A stretch of DNA of 35,389 bases from JACTUA01 sp035506435 (GTDB lineage Archaea > Halobacteriota > Methanomicrobia > Methanomicrobiales > JACTUA01), in NCBI GenBank assembly GCA_035506435.1, contig DATJPK010000112.1, forward strand, positions 1-35,389. Reading direction: 5' to 3'. Every line of letters begins with the position of its first letter. Position 1 is the first letter of the stretch. The translations under genes were made by a program, and so were the position numbers. Positions 1 through 7,892 of this stretch are shown here, in pieces. The notes below the pieces were generated by a model that ran no database searches, was not told the DNA's origin, and was given only the letters and a program-made list of their open reading frames with translations.

Positions 1-808
1 GGTTGGTCACATCATCCTGGGGATTGAGGATGGTGATGCCCGAAACTACGTTCCCCGAAGAGTCATAGGCATAGCCCATGTCCACGAAGCCGATGGCACC
101 GGCAGTGCTCTGGATGGTCGAGAGCATTCCGGAGTTTCCGCTTGCGCCCGGTGTTGAGGTAAAGGTGTCGAAGGCCTTGAGCTGTCCCTCAGGAGAAGCC
201 TTGTACGTCAACCACTTTGCAGCGGCTTCCTCGGTCCCGGAGGAATCCGAGCGCTGGTAGGGGTGCAGGGTGGTCGGAGTAGCGACACCTGCAGCGGTAT
301 AAAGGTTAATCTGAGTGACACTCCCGTTGTAGAGGGCTTTGAGCTCACTCTTGTTGAAGTAGGAGCTTGCAAGATTCCCGTTGGCGATCCAGACAACACC
401 GGACCCGCCGATCTGGGTGTACCGGAGGTCATCCGCCGGGTGGGCCGCCTGCCAGTCGGTGATCTTGGTCACGTCAGAGGAGGCGCCGATGTCGAGGACG
501 CCGGAGGCCGTCTGGGCCACGCCCGCGCCAGAGCCACCGCCGGTGACGGTGATCTTGATGCCCGGGTTCGCGACCATGTAGACCTTGGCAATCTGCTCGG
601 AAGCAGGCTGGACGGTGGTCGAACCGCCCGTGAGAATCTCGGTGCTCGAGGCAGAGGCGGCCTGTCCCGCGTTCGTCTGCTTGGAGACGCTGTTCGAAAA
701 GGTACCCATGATGGTACCGACGGCGACCGCACCGACAACCGCGACCACGATAAGGACGAGGGTCGCGACGATGGGCGAGACCGCACTGGTCTTTGCTGCA
801 TACTTCAT
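1..808 (-). CDS. PstS-like phosphate-binding protein with archaeal pilin-type N-terminus (3' end outside window)
   Basis: The reading frame is open from an ATG at 808 to the left edge, giving 269 codons without the C-terminus. Residues 1-38 look like an archaeal type IV pilin leader: a short basic start, then AVSPIVATLVLIVVAVVGA. From about residue 55 the protein matches PstS-type substrate-binding proteins of phosphate ABC transporters, with the GGSTTVQP, GGGSGAG, GASSD and RSDSSGTEE segments that line the anion site in this family. The likely role is binding phosphate outside the cell, held by the pilin-like helix instead of a lipid or classical signal peptide. An ATG at 814 is in frame, but the GGTGG at 820-824 is better spaced for 808. 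The Pst permease and ATPase genes, if linked, lie beyond the left edge. The ligand is inferred from the family; molybdate or another oxyanion is less likely given the motifs. Confidence 0.85.
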   Translation of the reverse strand, partial: MKYAAKTSAVSPIVATLVLIVVAVVGAVAVGTIMGTFSNSVSKQTNAGQAASASSTEILTGGSTTVQPASEQIAKVYMVANPGIKITVTGGGSGAGVAQTASGVLDIGASSDVTKITDWQAAHPADDLRYTQIGGSGVVWIANGNLASSYFNKSELKALYNGSVTQINLYTAAGVATPTTLHPYQRSDSSGTEEAAAKWLTYKASPEGQLKAFDTFTSTPGASGNSGMLSTIQSTAGAIGFVDMGYAYDSSGNVVSGITILNPQDDVTN

Positions 809-910
809 GTGCATTTCCACCACATTGTTTTGGGATGAGTGAGGTTGGTCGGTGAAGCGCTCATCCCCCCGCTCGAGGTCTGTCTTCACCTGAGTACACC
901 CTTTGCAGGA

Positions 911-920
911 GAGTATATAG
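911..920 (-). promoter_or_regulatory. Candidate TATA box for the PstS-like gene
   Basis: Read on the minus strand this is CTATATACTC, about 105 bp ahead of the ATG at 808. A start of transcription some 25 bp downstream would give a leader of about 80 nt. The rest of the 809-974 gap is AT-rich (TATA-like runs at 951-972), with no open frame that I would call a gene. Confidence 0.4.
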
Positions 921-974
921 AATATCTCAGTTGTATTTAGATAGGTCTCTGTACTCTCTATATCTATATAGATT

Positions 975-1271
975 CTACAGTGACCCGAGGGGAAGAAGGA
1001 AGACGGCGGGAAGTATCGCCGCGGGTGCAGCGAAGATGGCGATGAGGGTTATATTGCCGCCGAGGCCCGGTCCATAGAAGGAAACCGATACCACGGATAA
1101 CAGGGCGAGGAATGCCATCAGGACAAGGCCGGTGCGAACAGCGGACTCCGGTGACGGATCCTCCTCTCCTGGCAGAAGGCGATCCTCCCCGGGACCAGTG
1201 GGATCCCCGGTCGGACGGAGGGAAGAAACGGGTGGGCCTTCCACCCTGTGGTTCCGGTACGCAGGGCTCAT
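975..1271 (-). CDS. Small membrane protein of unknown function, two TM segments
   Basis: This 98-residue frame starts at an ATG (1271) preceded by AGGA five bases away. Residues 1-45 are hydrophilic and rich in Pro, Glu and Arg. Residues 46-66 and 72-96 are strongly hydrophobic, consistent with two transmembrane helices and almost no tail. I do not recognise the family. It lies between the PstS-like gene and the four-TM protein at 1365-1805, on the same strand, and an AT-rich stretch at 1313-1366 could hold its promoter. The clear split into polar and membrane parts favours a real gene, but its short length and lack of any motif keep the call tentative. Confidence 0.5.
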   Translation of the reverse strand: MSPAYRNHRVEGPPVSSLRPTGDPTGPGEDRLLPGEEDPSPESAVRTGLVLMAFLALLSVVSVSFYGPGLGGNITLIAIFAAPAAILPAVFLLPLGSL

Positions 1272-1364
1272 GGTCCTGACACACTCCCCTTTAATGGGAG
1301 AGTGCCTGCGTGAGTATAGAGATATCCGATAGAGACTATAGATATTATGATCTGGTATATAGAT

Positions 1365-1805
1365 TCAGGAGACCGTCGCGCCGGCCCGGCGGGCCTTCAG
1401 GGCGATGGCAAAGGCTGCGACGGCGACGATGATCCCCGATGCGGCGAGGAGAAGGACGCCGTGGGAGTACACGGTGCTCCTTACCAGCCAGGAGAACCCT
1501 CCCGATACATGCGTCACCCCGATGATCAGCAGGAGGACTACCCCGAACGGGTAATACCGGCTTCCGCGAAGGGCCCCGAGGGCAACGAGTCCCAGTCCGT
1601 AATACCCGAGGGCAAGCATGGCGATGCAGGGAAGCACCAGGCCGTTTGCCACCGCCGTCCGGAGGATGGGGGAGTACTCGAAGGCCATGATGGCCTGGGA
1701 ACCGCCGGAGAATGCGATTGTCATGGAATAGTCGAACAGCACTGCGAGGGCCGGGACGAGGGCAATGAGGTGAGGCCGGTCGAGGAATTTCATAAAAACG
1801 TTCAT
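1365..1805 (-). CDS. Four-TM membrane protein, paralogue of the gene at 7893-8462
   Basis: The product is about 146 residues with four hydrophobic segments. It shares an ordered set of motifs with the protein at 7893-8462: FDYSMT in the first helix, FE-SP after the first loop, LRG-R-YPFGV before a helix with LLIIG, then H-GG-W and RS. No function is known to me for this family. The ATG at 1805 is chosen because it falls just before the part shared with the paralogue. A longer frame begins with TTG at 1871, and an ATG at 1793 is also possible. The shared motifs make it a real gene. Confidence 0.72.
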   Translation of the reverse strand: MNVFMKFLDRPHLIALVPALAVLFDYSMTIAFSGGSQAIMAFEYSPILRTAVANGLVLPCIAMLALGYYGLGLVALGALRGSRYYPFGVVLLLIIGVTHVSGGFSWLVRSTVYSHGVLLLAASGIIVAVAAFAIALKARRAGATVS

Positions 1806-2099
1806 GGCGATCCCGGTGCAGACCCCGGGCGGGGGAATGATCCCCACCCGGTCAAAATGATGGAAATGCAATTTCGATATATTATGATTATTACATAAAT
1901 AGTTTGCTATTTAAACGGGTAATTTTAACAGAGTTCAAATGGATGTCAGATACGCTAGTGCCGCATTTCGTAATAAGAGGCATGCCACAAGACCTTTTCA
2001 GATCTCTATATATTCTCAATATAACTCTCTATATCTGCAATAGGAAAGGTCTCCGGGACAGCGGAGCGCTTAAATGAGGAGGTAGCAAATACTCCCGGG
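1806..2099. other. AT-rich intergenic region between divergent genes
   Basis: This is the most AT-rich stretch of the left part. It should hold the promoter of the four-TM protein (TATA-like runs near 1885-1915) and that of the KaiC-like gene. TTAAAT at 2070-2075 lies about 27 bp ahead of the ATG at 2100, so a leaderless start is possible. A second TATA-like run at 2005-2013 would give a longer leader containing the GGAGGT at 2078-2083, which is 16 nt from the ATG. A 34-codon frame from 1939 looks like chance. No RNA gene was seen. Confidence 0.5.
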
Positions 2100-2690
2100 A
2101 TGGCGACCATCCTCGGCTTCGATTTCCTCGCGGACCAGAGGCTCGTGCTCGTGGAAGGGGAAACCGGTGGAGTCCAGGCCGTCTATGCCCTTTCAATCGC
2201 CCGCGATGCCCTGAAGAAGGGGAGGAAGGTCACCTACATCACCCATCATGACCGGGAGGATGTCCTGAAGGTCATGGACGGATATGCCCTGGAGGCGAAC
2301 GGGATGGAGATCGCCGATAATGTTTCGGAGTGGAGGACGGTCCCCATCCCGGAAGGGGCCCTTGTAGTCCTCGATTCCCTCCCCTTTTTCTCGGCCGAGG
2401 ACACCCGTGAAGGGATGAGGCGGCTTGTCTCGGACATGGCCAGGGCTGCACGCCCGGGGAGGACCATCCTCCTCCTTTCCGAGACCGGGATCCTCCACCC
2501 GTCCCATGAGCTCCTTGCCAGTGCCCTTGCCGACGGGGTGGTCCGTTTCGTCGCCGAGCGGGAGGGGGAGAAGATCCGCCGGTTCATCCACGTCCCGAAG
2601 ATGCGCGGTTACCTGCCCATCGACCGGATGATCCCCTTTACGCTCACCGAGCAGGGGATCCTGATCGACCCGCGCGAGCGGTACGGATAA
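2100..2690 (+). CDS. KaiC/ArlH-like RecA-fold protein with a degenerate Walker A motif
   Basis: The 196-residue product resembles the RecA/KaiC superfamily, in particular ArlH (FlaH)-like proteins of archaeal pili and archaella. The Walker B strand is clear (ALVVLDS, residues 87-93), and strand and helix spacing is regular. The P-loop position reads GETGGVQ (residues 20-26) where GxxxxGK[S/T] is expected, so the Lys and the Ser/Thr are absent. The protein may therefore bind nucleotide weakly or act as a structural partner. It is convergent with the pilus operon and ends 19 bp from the platform gene at 2710, so a role with that machinery is reasonable but inferred. The ATG at 2100 is the first start in the frame. 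Confidence 0.68.
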   Translation: MATILGFDFLADQRLVLVEGETGGVQAVYALSIARDALKKGRKVTYITHHDREDVLKVMDGYALEANGMEIADNVSEWRTVPIPEGALVVLDSLPFFSAEDTREGMRRLVSDMARAARPGRTILLLSETGILHPSHELLASALADGVVRFVAEREGEKIRRFIHVPKMRGYLPIDRMIPFTLTEQGILIDPRERYG

Positions 2691-2709
2691 GGAATCCCCC
2701 GGCCGTTTC

Positions 2710-4011
2710 CTATGACTCCTTTGTCGTCGTTGCGGTAGCCCTGGAGATGACCCCTTCTGCCTGGGCGAGGATGAAGTAACTCCCGGGATCGGGCCCGAGC
2801 TCGACCTTCACGTTCACGTTCCCGTTCTCGTCGGTCCTGTCCGACGACGGTGTGACCCTTCCTCCCGGCTGGATCGTGAAGCTGACCTCGAGGTCCTTCA
2901 CGGGGTTCCCGAGATTGTCCCGTGCCTGGAAGGTGATGGGATTTGCAAGAGGAATGGTCGGCAGCCCCTCCTGCCCGTCTCCGGATACAACGGAGATGGT
3001 CAGGTTCCGGGAGGTGGCCGGCTTCTCGACCGGGAGGATGAAGATCGAGCAGGCGATGAAACAGGTCACCATCAGGATGACCGCGTGCTTGAGGCCGTAC
3101 TTCGCCTCGCCCTCGGTGATCTTCCCGATGATGATCCCGCCGAAGAATGAATTGATCATGAGGAGGTGAAAGAATCCCTGCCGGAAGTTCAGGTCGGCGA
3201 TCTGGTTCTTCCCGAAGAAGGTCTGGGCGCCCAGCTGCTGGACAAAGGTCAGGAGGTTCGTGGAGAGGATGTAGGCGATGAAGACGAGGATGGCCTGGGC
3301 AAAGTAGAAGATAAAGGTGTACTGCGCGAGGTTTCCTTCCTTCTCCCGCTCGATTGCAAGGATGGACCGCATGTCCTCCGATGCCCGGAGGATGAGGTCG
3401 GCCGTCGACCCGCCGCTCGTCGATGCCTGGATAACGAGGTCGATGTACCGCTTGATCAGGTCGCTTCCCATGGACCCGGCCATCTCGCGCATCGCCACGT
3501 CGAAGGTCTTCCCGTAGACCATTCCGGTTGCAGCGATCTGGACGTGGGCCGTGAGCGGGCCGAGGTCGGTGCGGGCAAGCTCGGTGACCGATTTCACCGG
3601 GTCGAGGCCCCCGCGCATCAGTTCCGAGAGCTTGAAGAGGAATTCGGCGAAGAGCTCCTCCTTCTGCCGCAGGTTCCGCTTGAACAGGGTCATGTCGATG
3701 GCAAATGGCGTGATGGCCACGAGGACCCCGAAGATAACCAGGATATCGAGGGGGAGGGGGTTCGCCTGCGGCTCGGCAGCGGCGGGCCCGGTCAGGTTCA
3801 CTCCCTCGCCCTCCCCGGATGACTGCACGAACTCCTGGAAGGCCTTAAGCCTCTCATCCTGGACCGCAGGAGCCTTTTCAGTCACCTGGGTCATGCCCGT
3901 GGCGAGAGGGACGGCCACGATGAGGACGCCGATGATGACCGGAATAAGCAGGGTGAAGTAGAACCGCTTCAGGTCGTACCGGATACTGAAAGACTCGAGG
4001 TGTGGGTTCAT
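2710..4011 (-). CDS. Type IV pilus platform protein (ArlJ/TadC-like) with C-terminal Ig-like domain
   Basis: This 433-residue membrane protein belongs to the type II secretion F family, the inner-membrane platform of pili and archaella. Hydrophobic segments lie at about 17-40, 88-106, 235-255, 282-297 and 308-327. Residues 115-230 form the cytoplasmic four-helix domain, with LFKLSELMRGGLDP and the Gly/Ser-rich QASTSGGSTAD. Residues 335-433 are unusual for the family: a polar beta-type domain with QARDNLGNPV, VSFTI and DENGNV, resembling bacterial Ig-like (Big_1) repeats and probably facing outwards. The ATG at 4011 follows the stop of the next platform gene by 4 bp, so the two are translated together. 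The last gene of the operon, it converges on the KaiC-like gene. Confidence 0.85.
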   Translation of the reverse strand: MNPHLESFSIRYDLKRFYFTLLIPVIIGVLIVAVPLATGMTQVTEKAPAVQDERLKAFQEFVQSSGEGEGVNLTGPAAAEPQANPLPLDILVIFGVLVAITPFAIDMTLFKRNLRQKEELFAEFLFKLSELMRGGLDPVKSVTELARTDLGPLTAHVQIAATGMVYGKTFDVAMREMAGSMGSDLIKRYIDLVIQASTSGGSTADLILRASEDMRSILAIEREKEGNLAQYTFIFYFAQAILVFIAYILSTNLLTFVQQLGAQTFFGKNQIADLNFRQGFFHLLMINSFFGGIIIGKITEGEAKYGLKHAVILMVTCFIACSIFILPVEKPATSRNLTISVVSGDGQEGLPTIPLANPITFQARDNLGNPVKDLEVSFTIQPGGRVTPSSDRTDENGNVNVKVELGPDPGSYFILAQAEGVISRATATTTKES

Positions 4012-4015
4012 GGGA

Positions 4016-4972
4016 TCACGGGTTCGTCGAGTATTTCACCGAGAGGACCTGGAGGAAGACCAGGTTAATGATCGGGGTCACGGCGTAGATGAGGAGCATG
4101 AGGAGCTGTCCCGGGGTGAAGGGGCCGAGCTCGATGGAAAGGGCCCCGCTGATGATGATCCCGAGGACTCCGAGCGTGATGGTCATCACGACCCCGCCGA
4201 GGTATCCCTCCGCGAAGACCGAGAGGGACTCCACGAACTCGCGGTAGGCCTGGCGCCGGAGGGCCATCAGGTCCCGCGATTTCATCGCGAGGTACTCGGT
4301 GAGCCCCCCGCCCCCGTACATGATATTCGTGATATCGATGCAGATGGCCCGGAAGATCTCCGAGGGGGTGTGGATGATCAGGTCGTTCATTGCCGAGACC
4401 GCGTCCTCGCCGAGGATGTCCACCCGGAAGATTACCTTCCCGAACTCGCGGGAGATATGCCCGTAGTCCTCGAGGGCGACCCTCCTGATCACGTCGAGCG
4501 GGGTCTCCCCTGAGGACGCGAGGATGGACATGAAGGCGAGGGCGTACGGGATCTGCCGCTCGATGTCGAGCTTCTTGTTCGTTATCTGGTTCTGGAGGTA
4601 GAAGGGGAAGGCACCGAGGGTGAGCCCCGCGACGGCAGCCGACACGATCAGGATGTACGGGAGGGGTCCCACGACCGAAACGGGGGCCCAGGGAATTGAG
4701 ATGAGCGGGGTATCGACCGCGAACGGGGACCAGGGAGAAGCGAAGACGAGGACGGACCCTGCGACCCCTGCGACGGCAGCGATCACCGCGGTGCCGATCC
4801 AGAGGGAGAGGAACATACCCGGGGTCATCTCCACGTCGCCCTGGTAGAGCAGCCGCGCGATGCGATCGCTTGCCCGGTGCTCGAGGAACTTCCCGTGGTG
4901 GTAACAGAACCTCTTGTACGAATCGATGATCCCCTGCCCGCCCGCGACAGGAAGAGCATCTCCATCGCCCAT
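4016..4972 (-). CDS. Type IV pilus platform protein (ArlJ/TadC-like)
   Basis: The 318-residue product is the second platform-type protein of the operon. It has a cytoplasmic N-terminus (residues 1-50), two hydrophobic segments near 50-75 and 95-120, a helical F domain with ALAFMSILASSGETPLDVIRRVA and FGKVIFRVDILGEDAV, and a hydrophobic C-terminal third with three helices. Archaeal pili often encode two such proteins that pair in the membrane. The ATG at 4972 is chosen because it lies 4 bp after the pilin stop codon; a GTG- or ATG-started frame up to 4993 would overlap the pilin gene. No PilB/GspE-type ATPase gene is next to it in this window. Confidence 0.85.
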   Translation of the reverse strand: MGDGDALPVAGGQGIIDSYKRFCYHHGKFLEHRASDRIARLLYQGDVEMTPGMFLSLWIGTAVIAAVAGVAGSVLVFASPWSPFAVDTPLISIPWAPVSVVGPLPYILIVSAAVAGLTLGAFPFYLQNQITNKKLDIERQIPYALAFMSILASSGETPLDVIRRVALEDYGHISREFGKVIFRVDILGEDAVSAMNDLIIHTPSEIFRAICIDITNIMYGGGGLTEYLAMKSRDLMALRRQAYREFVESLSVFAEGYLGGVVMTITLGVLGIIISGALSIELGPFTPGQLLMLLIYAVTPIINLVFLQVLSVKYSTNP

Positions 4973-4976
4973 GGAT

Positions 4977-6140
4977 CTACACCGCCAGGTCAAGCGGGGG
5001 AAGTTTTCCCGAGACGATGCGAATGGTCCCGGTACCGGAGAGCTTCGTCGTGCTCACGTTCCCGAACCGGTCAGTCATGGCCGACCATGTCGAGAGGCTC
5101 AGGTTGCCGTAGGCATCGGTGATCTTGACAAAGCTCACCGCGGCATCGGGTACCGGATCGCTCACGATATCCCTCACGGTGACATTGACGACGAGGGGAT
5201 CCCCGAACCGGTCGACGAACATGGCCACTGCCGGGTTGAAGCCCGGATTCCGGGGTATGGTCACCGTGCCCGAGGAGGCCGTCATGCCGGTGTCATCGGT
5301 CACCGAGAGGATCACGCGAAAAGGTCCCGCCGAGGGGAGGGCAAGGCTCACCATCTTTCCCTCTGCGAAGGAGGTGGACAGGTTGGCGGTGTCGCTCCAG
5401 GTCCCCGGGGACGGGAAGGTCCGGGACCCGTCGAGCAGGGTCCAGTTCCACCGGGTCACGGCCCCGTCGTCCGTCGAATCTGAACCGTCGAGCACGAGGA
5501 TGGACCTCTGGGCGACGGTGAGGTCCTCGGTATCGATGCGGGTCCTGGCCACCGGCACCGGGGGCCGGAAGGTCGCCTCGAAGACGTTCTGGAGTGAGGT
5601 GATGACCCGTATGGAGATACTGTCGTCCTCGTGGAGGTAAAGCGGGCTTTGCGCGGGGAACGCCGGCTGCCCGGGAGTGAAGTTGGTGACCAGGCTTATT
5701 TCCACGATCCCGCTCTTCGCCGCCGGGATGGTGAGGTACCGCGAAAGATTGTAGGGGGTTCCCCCGCTCGTGAAATTGAAGGCGTACCGCATCATTCCCG
5801 AATTTCCGGGTTTCACACCGATACCGGTCACCGATGAGTCCTTCGTGTTCAGGTTGATCAGGGTGAACCGGATGGTAGACCAGTTGCCGCGGGCATCGGT
5901 CGCGTTTGTGGCCGTGAGGTTCCACTCGTTCCGATCGTCAAGGAGCTCAATGGACTGGATCTTCAGGGCCTCGTTCTGGACGTCCGCGAGGTGGCTCTCG
6001 CGGGTCATGGTCTCCTTCTGCATCTGGGAAACCATGAGGGCGAGTCCGGCAATTGCCGTGACCGCGACCAGGATGAGGAGGAGGGTCCCCACGATAACCG
6101 AAACCCCGTCTTCCCGGGACCATGGGGAACCCCGTCGCAT
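4977..6140 (-). CDS. Large archaeal type IV pilin-like protein with PKD-like and Ig-like domains
   Basis: The 387-residue product begins with a short polar leader followed by EDGVSVIVGTLLLILVAVTA (residues 10-29), the archaeal pilin N-terminal pattern (Pilin_N/DUF1628 type), probably cleaved just before VSVIVG. Residues 190-290 resemble a PKD-type fold (ILVLDGSDSTDDG, WNWTLLDG, PFRVILSVTDDTG). Residues 300-387 resemble the Ig-like domain found at the C-terminus of the platform protein at 2710-4011. Several N-x-S/T sites could be glycosylated. It is the first gene of a three-gene operon with two platform proteins. The ATG at 6140 has AGGAG about 11 nt upstream and a TATA box at 6183-6190. It is much larger than a usual pilin, so it may be a tip adhesin or minor pilin. 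Confidence 0.82.
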   Translation of the reverse strand: MRRGSPWSREDGVSVIVGTLLLILVAVTAIAGLALMVSQMQKETMTRESHLADVQNEALKIQSIELLDDRNEWNLTATNATDARGNWSTIRFTLINLNTKDSSVTGIGVKPGNSGMMRYAFNFTSGGTPYNLSRYLTIPAAKSGIVEISLVTNFTPGQPAFPAQSPLYLHEDDSISIRVITSLQNVFEATFRPPVPVARTRIDTEDLTVAQRSILVLDGSDSTDDGAVTRWNWTLLDGSRTFPSPGTWSDTANLSTSFAEGKMVSLALPSAGPFRVILSVTDDTGMTASSGTVTIPRNPGFNPAVAMFVDRFGDPLVVNVTVRDIVSDPVPDAAVSFVKITDAYGNLSLSTWSAMTDRFGNVSTTKLSGTGTIRIVSGKLPPLDLAV

Positions 6141-6174
6141 GGGGTAGTATCTCCTGCCAGTCTTAAAGAGATAA

Positions 6175-6210
6175 TCTCAATACTATATATATTATGGCAT
6201 ATTCTCAATA
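6175..6210 (-). promoter_or_regulatory. Promoter of the pilus operon: TATA box flanked by two TCTCAATA repeats
   Basis: A TATA box (6183-6190, plus-strand CTATATAT) lies 43-50 bp ahead of the pilin ATG, so transcription should start near 6160. It is flanked by exact 8-bp direct repeats, TCTCAATA at 6175-6182 and 6203-6210, 28 bp apart. The second is part of a 12-bp word, ATATTCTCAATA (6199-6210), that recurs at 2010-2021 ahead of the KaiC-like gene. The placement around the TATA box suggests an operator, but this is inference from position and repetition only. Confidence 0.45.
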
Positions 6211-6331
6211 GGCCAGGGAAGGCCGGTAATGCTGCCCGGGCTACCGACGGAGACAGGCCGGAGTACGAAGGACATTCCATGCGAGTCTGACCGCAAGATT
6301 GTTATTTCATGATGATCCTCTATAGATCTGA

Positions 6332-7891
6332 ATGCGGATATATATTATACCCCTCCTCGTCCTGGTCCTGCTCGCCGTCCTCGCCGGTTGCCAGGGCAGG
6401 CAGGAGGCAGCGCAGGCCGCCGCACCGACCGTCGCACCGGCCACCCCGCGGCCGACTACCATGCCGGTCGTAACGGAGGATGATCGGGTCGAGGTGCCCG
6501 CAGCCACACCCTCACCCTCCCCGACCCTGTCAGGCGGGCCCCGGTCCATTCTCTCCATGGGCGAGCAGTACCGCTACGGACCGACAGGCTATACCATCGA
6601 GGCCTCGGTATACCGGTACAGGTACCTCGACCGGTACTCCTGGTGGGACCCCAACTGGGGGAAGTTCTTCACAGAGGTCCCCACAAACACGAGCAGTCGC
6701 TTCCTCTTCCTCTTCCTTTCCCTGGAGAACGAGGGCAGCCAGGCCCAGTGGATCCCTTCCCCGGATGCCATCACCGTCTCCTCCCCGGCCACGGGGAGCC
6801 TTGTCCACCGGACGTACTGGAATGCCTCGTACTACAACGAGTTCGAGAACAAGACCTTCCGGCATGATTACCCCTGGGTCAGGGAGCTCGGGGTGAACGA
6901 CCGGGACTACGAGTACATCAGGGAATATGGTTTCCAGGGCGAGCAGGGTGGAGGGTTCCTGTGGCCCGGGTCGAGCAATGCCATACACGGGTACCTGGTC
7001 TACGAGGTTCCCAGGGATTTGATGCCCGAAAACACCATGGTCAGCATCTGGTTCAACAACCAGTCCTGGGCGACCTGGAGGCTGGAGCCCTCAGCCGGGA
7101 CCGGGAGTCCCGGGCTCCTTCCGGATTTCTCGGTTTCGATCCCATCAGGCCCCTGGCCACTTCCCGTCCAGTTCACCGATGCGACACGTGGTTCACCGGA
7201 TTCCTGGAGCTGGGATTTCGGAGACAACGAGACGAGCACTGACAGGAACCCGTATCACGTGTATCCCGGGCCGGGTTCGTATCCTGTTTCCCTGACCGTG
7301 AGGAATGCCAACGGGGTGAATTCCACGGTGAAGAAGCCAGGCGTGGTGGTCTGGGGAGATCCTCCGGCGAATACCTCCCACTCGGTCTCGTTCGCAACCG
7401 GACGAGGCGGGGTCATCGCCGACGGATCATACCTCGTTTTCCTCGTGAAGGATGGGTCCGGCCATATCAGGATGAACGGGACCGGCTACGACCTGCCCGA
7501 CCCCTCGCTCGTCGGCCTGCTCTTCCATGGCAATTACGATGGCGAGATTGGGGTACACGGTTACCGGTTTGAGAACCTCTCCCACACCGATGTCACCCTG
7601 TTCATCAACGGATCTGCGGTCGACAGGGGGTACACGGATAGTATCTCCGTGCCGGTATCCGACTTCACCTCGGCTCTCACGTATGTCCTCTCTCCATCCC
7701 GGGGACTCGTGTCCTTCACCTGGGACGACCGGGTCATCCTGCAGGGCGAGGACTACTCGTCCTTCACCCTGAAGGGGGTCAATCTCGACCTGAACGGCGA
7801 CCTTGCCATCTCGGTAGGGCCGACGAAAACCGCCATCAGGGGAAATGCATCGGCGTACAGTATGCCCGATATCACCATCGGCGGTATGTGA
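6332..7891 (+). CDS. PKD-domain surface lipoprotein
   Basis: The 519-residue product has a signal peptide with a lipobox-like LAGC at residues 16-19, so Cys19 may carry lipid. A Thr/Pro/Ala-rich linker covers residues 25-70. Residues 75-250 form a domain rich in aromatic residues with repeated YRY and WWDPNW, which I cannot assign firmly. A PKD domain spans about 263-340 with the hallmark WSWDFGDN and a YPVSLTVRN strand. The C-terminal 175 residues form a further beta-rich domain (FLVKDGSGHIRMNG). It probably sits on the outer face of the membrane and may bind glycan or protein. It is divergent from the pilus operon and overlaps nothing; the next gene begins 2 bp after its stop. The ATG at 6332 lacks a strong ribosome-binding site. 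Confidence 0.82.
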   Translation: MRIYIIPLLVLVLLAVLAGCQGRQEAAQAAAPTVAPATPRPTTMPVVTEDDRVEVPAATPSPSPTLSGGPRSILSMGEQYRYGPTGYTIEASVYRYRYLDRYSWWDPNWGKFFTEVPTNTSSRFLFLFLSLENEGSQAQWIPSPDAITVSSPATGSLVHRTYWNASYYNEFENKTFRHDYPWVRELGVNDRDYEYIREYGFQGEQGGGFLWPGSSNAIHGYLVYEVPRDLMPENTMVSIWFNNQSWATWRLEPSAGTGSPGLLPDFSVSIPSGPWPLPVQFTDATRGSPDSWSWDFGDNETSTDRNPYHVYPGPGSYPVSLTVRNANGVNSTVKKPGVVVWGDPPANTSHSVSFATGRGGVIADGSYLVFLVKDGSGHIRMNGTGYDLPDPSLVGLLFHGNYDGEIGVHGYRFENLSHTDVTLFINGSAVDRGYTDSISVPVSDFTSALTYVLSPSRGLVSFTWDDRVILQGEDYSSFTLKGVNLDLNGDLAISVGPTKTAIRGNASAYSMPDITIGGM

Positions 7892-7892
7892 T

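Noticed and set aside
1283..1310. Imperfect hairpin (CACTCCCC / GGGAGAGTG) upstream of the two-TM protein
   Set aside because: The stem has a mismatch and there is no T run or matching context for a terminator or a riboswitch; probably chance.
1939..2043. Frame of 34 codons ahead of the KaiC-like gene
   Set aside because: It crosses the TATA-like runs and repeats of the promoter region and has no ribosome-binding site.
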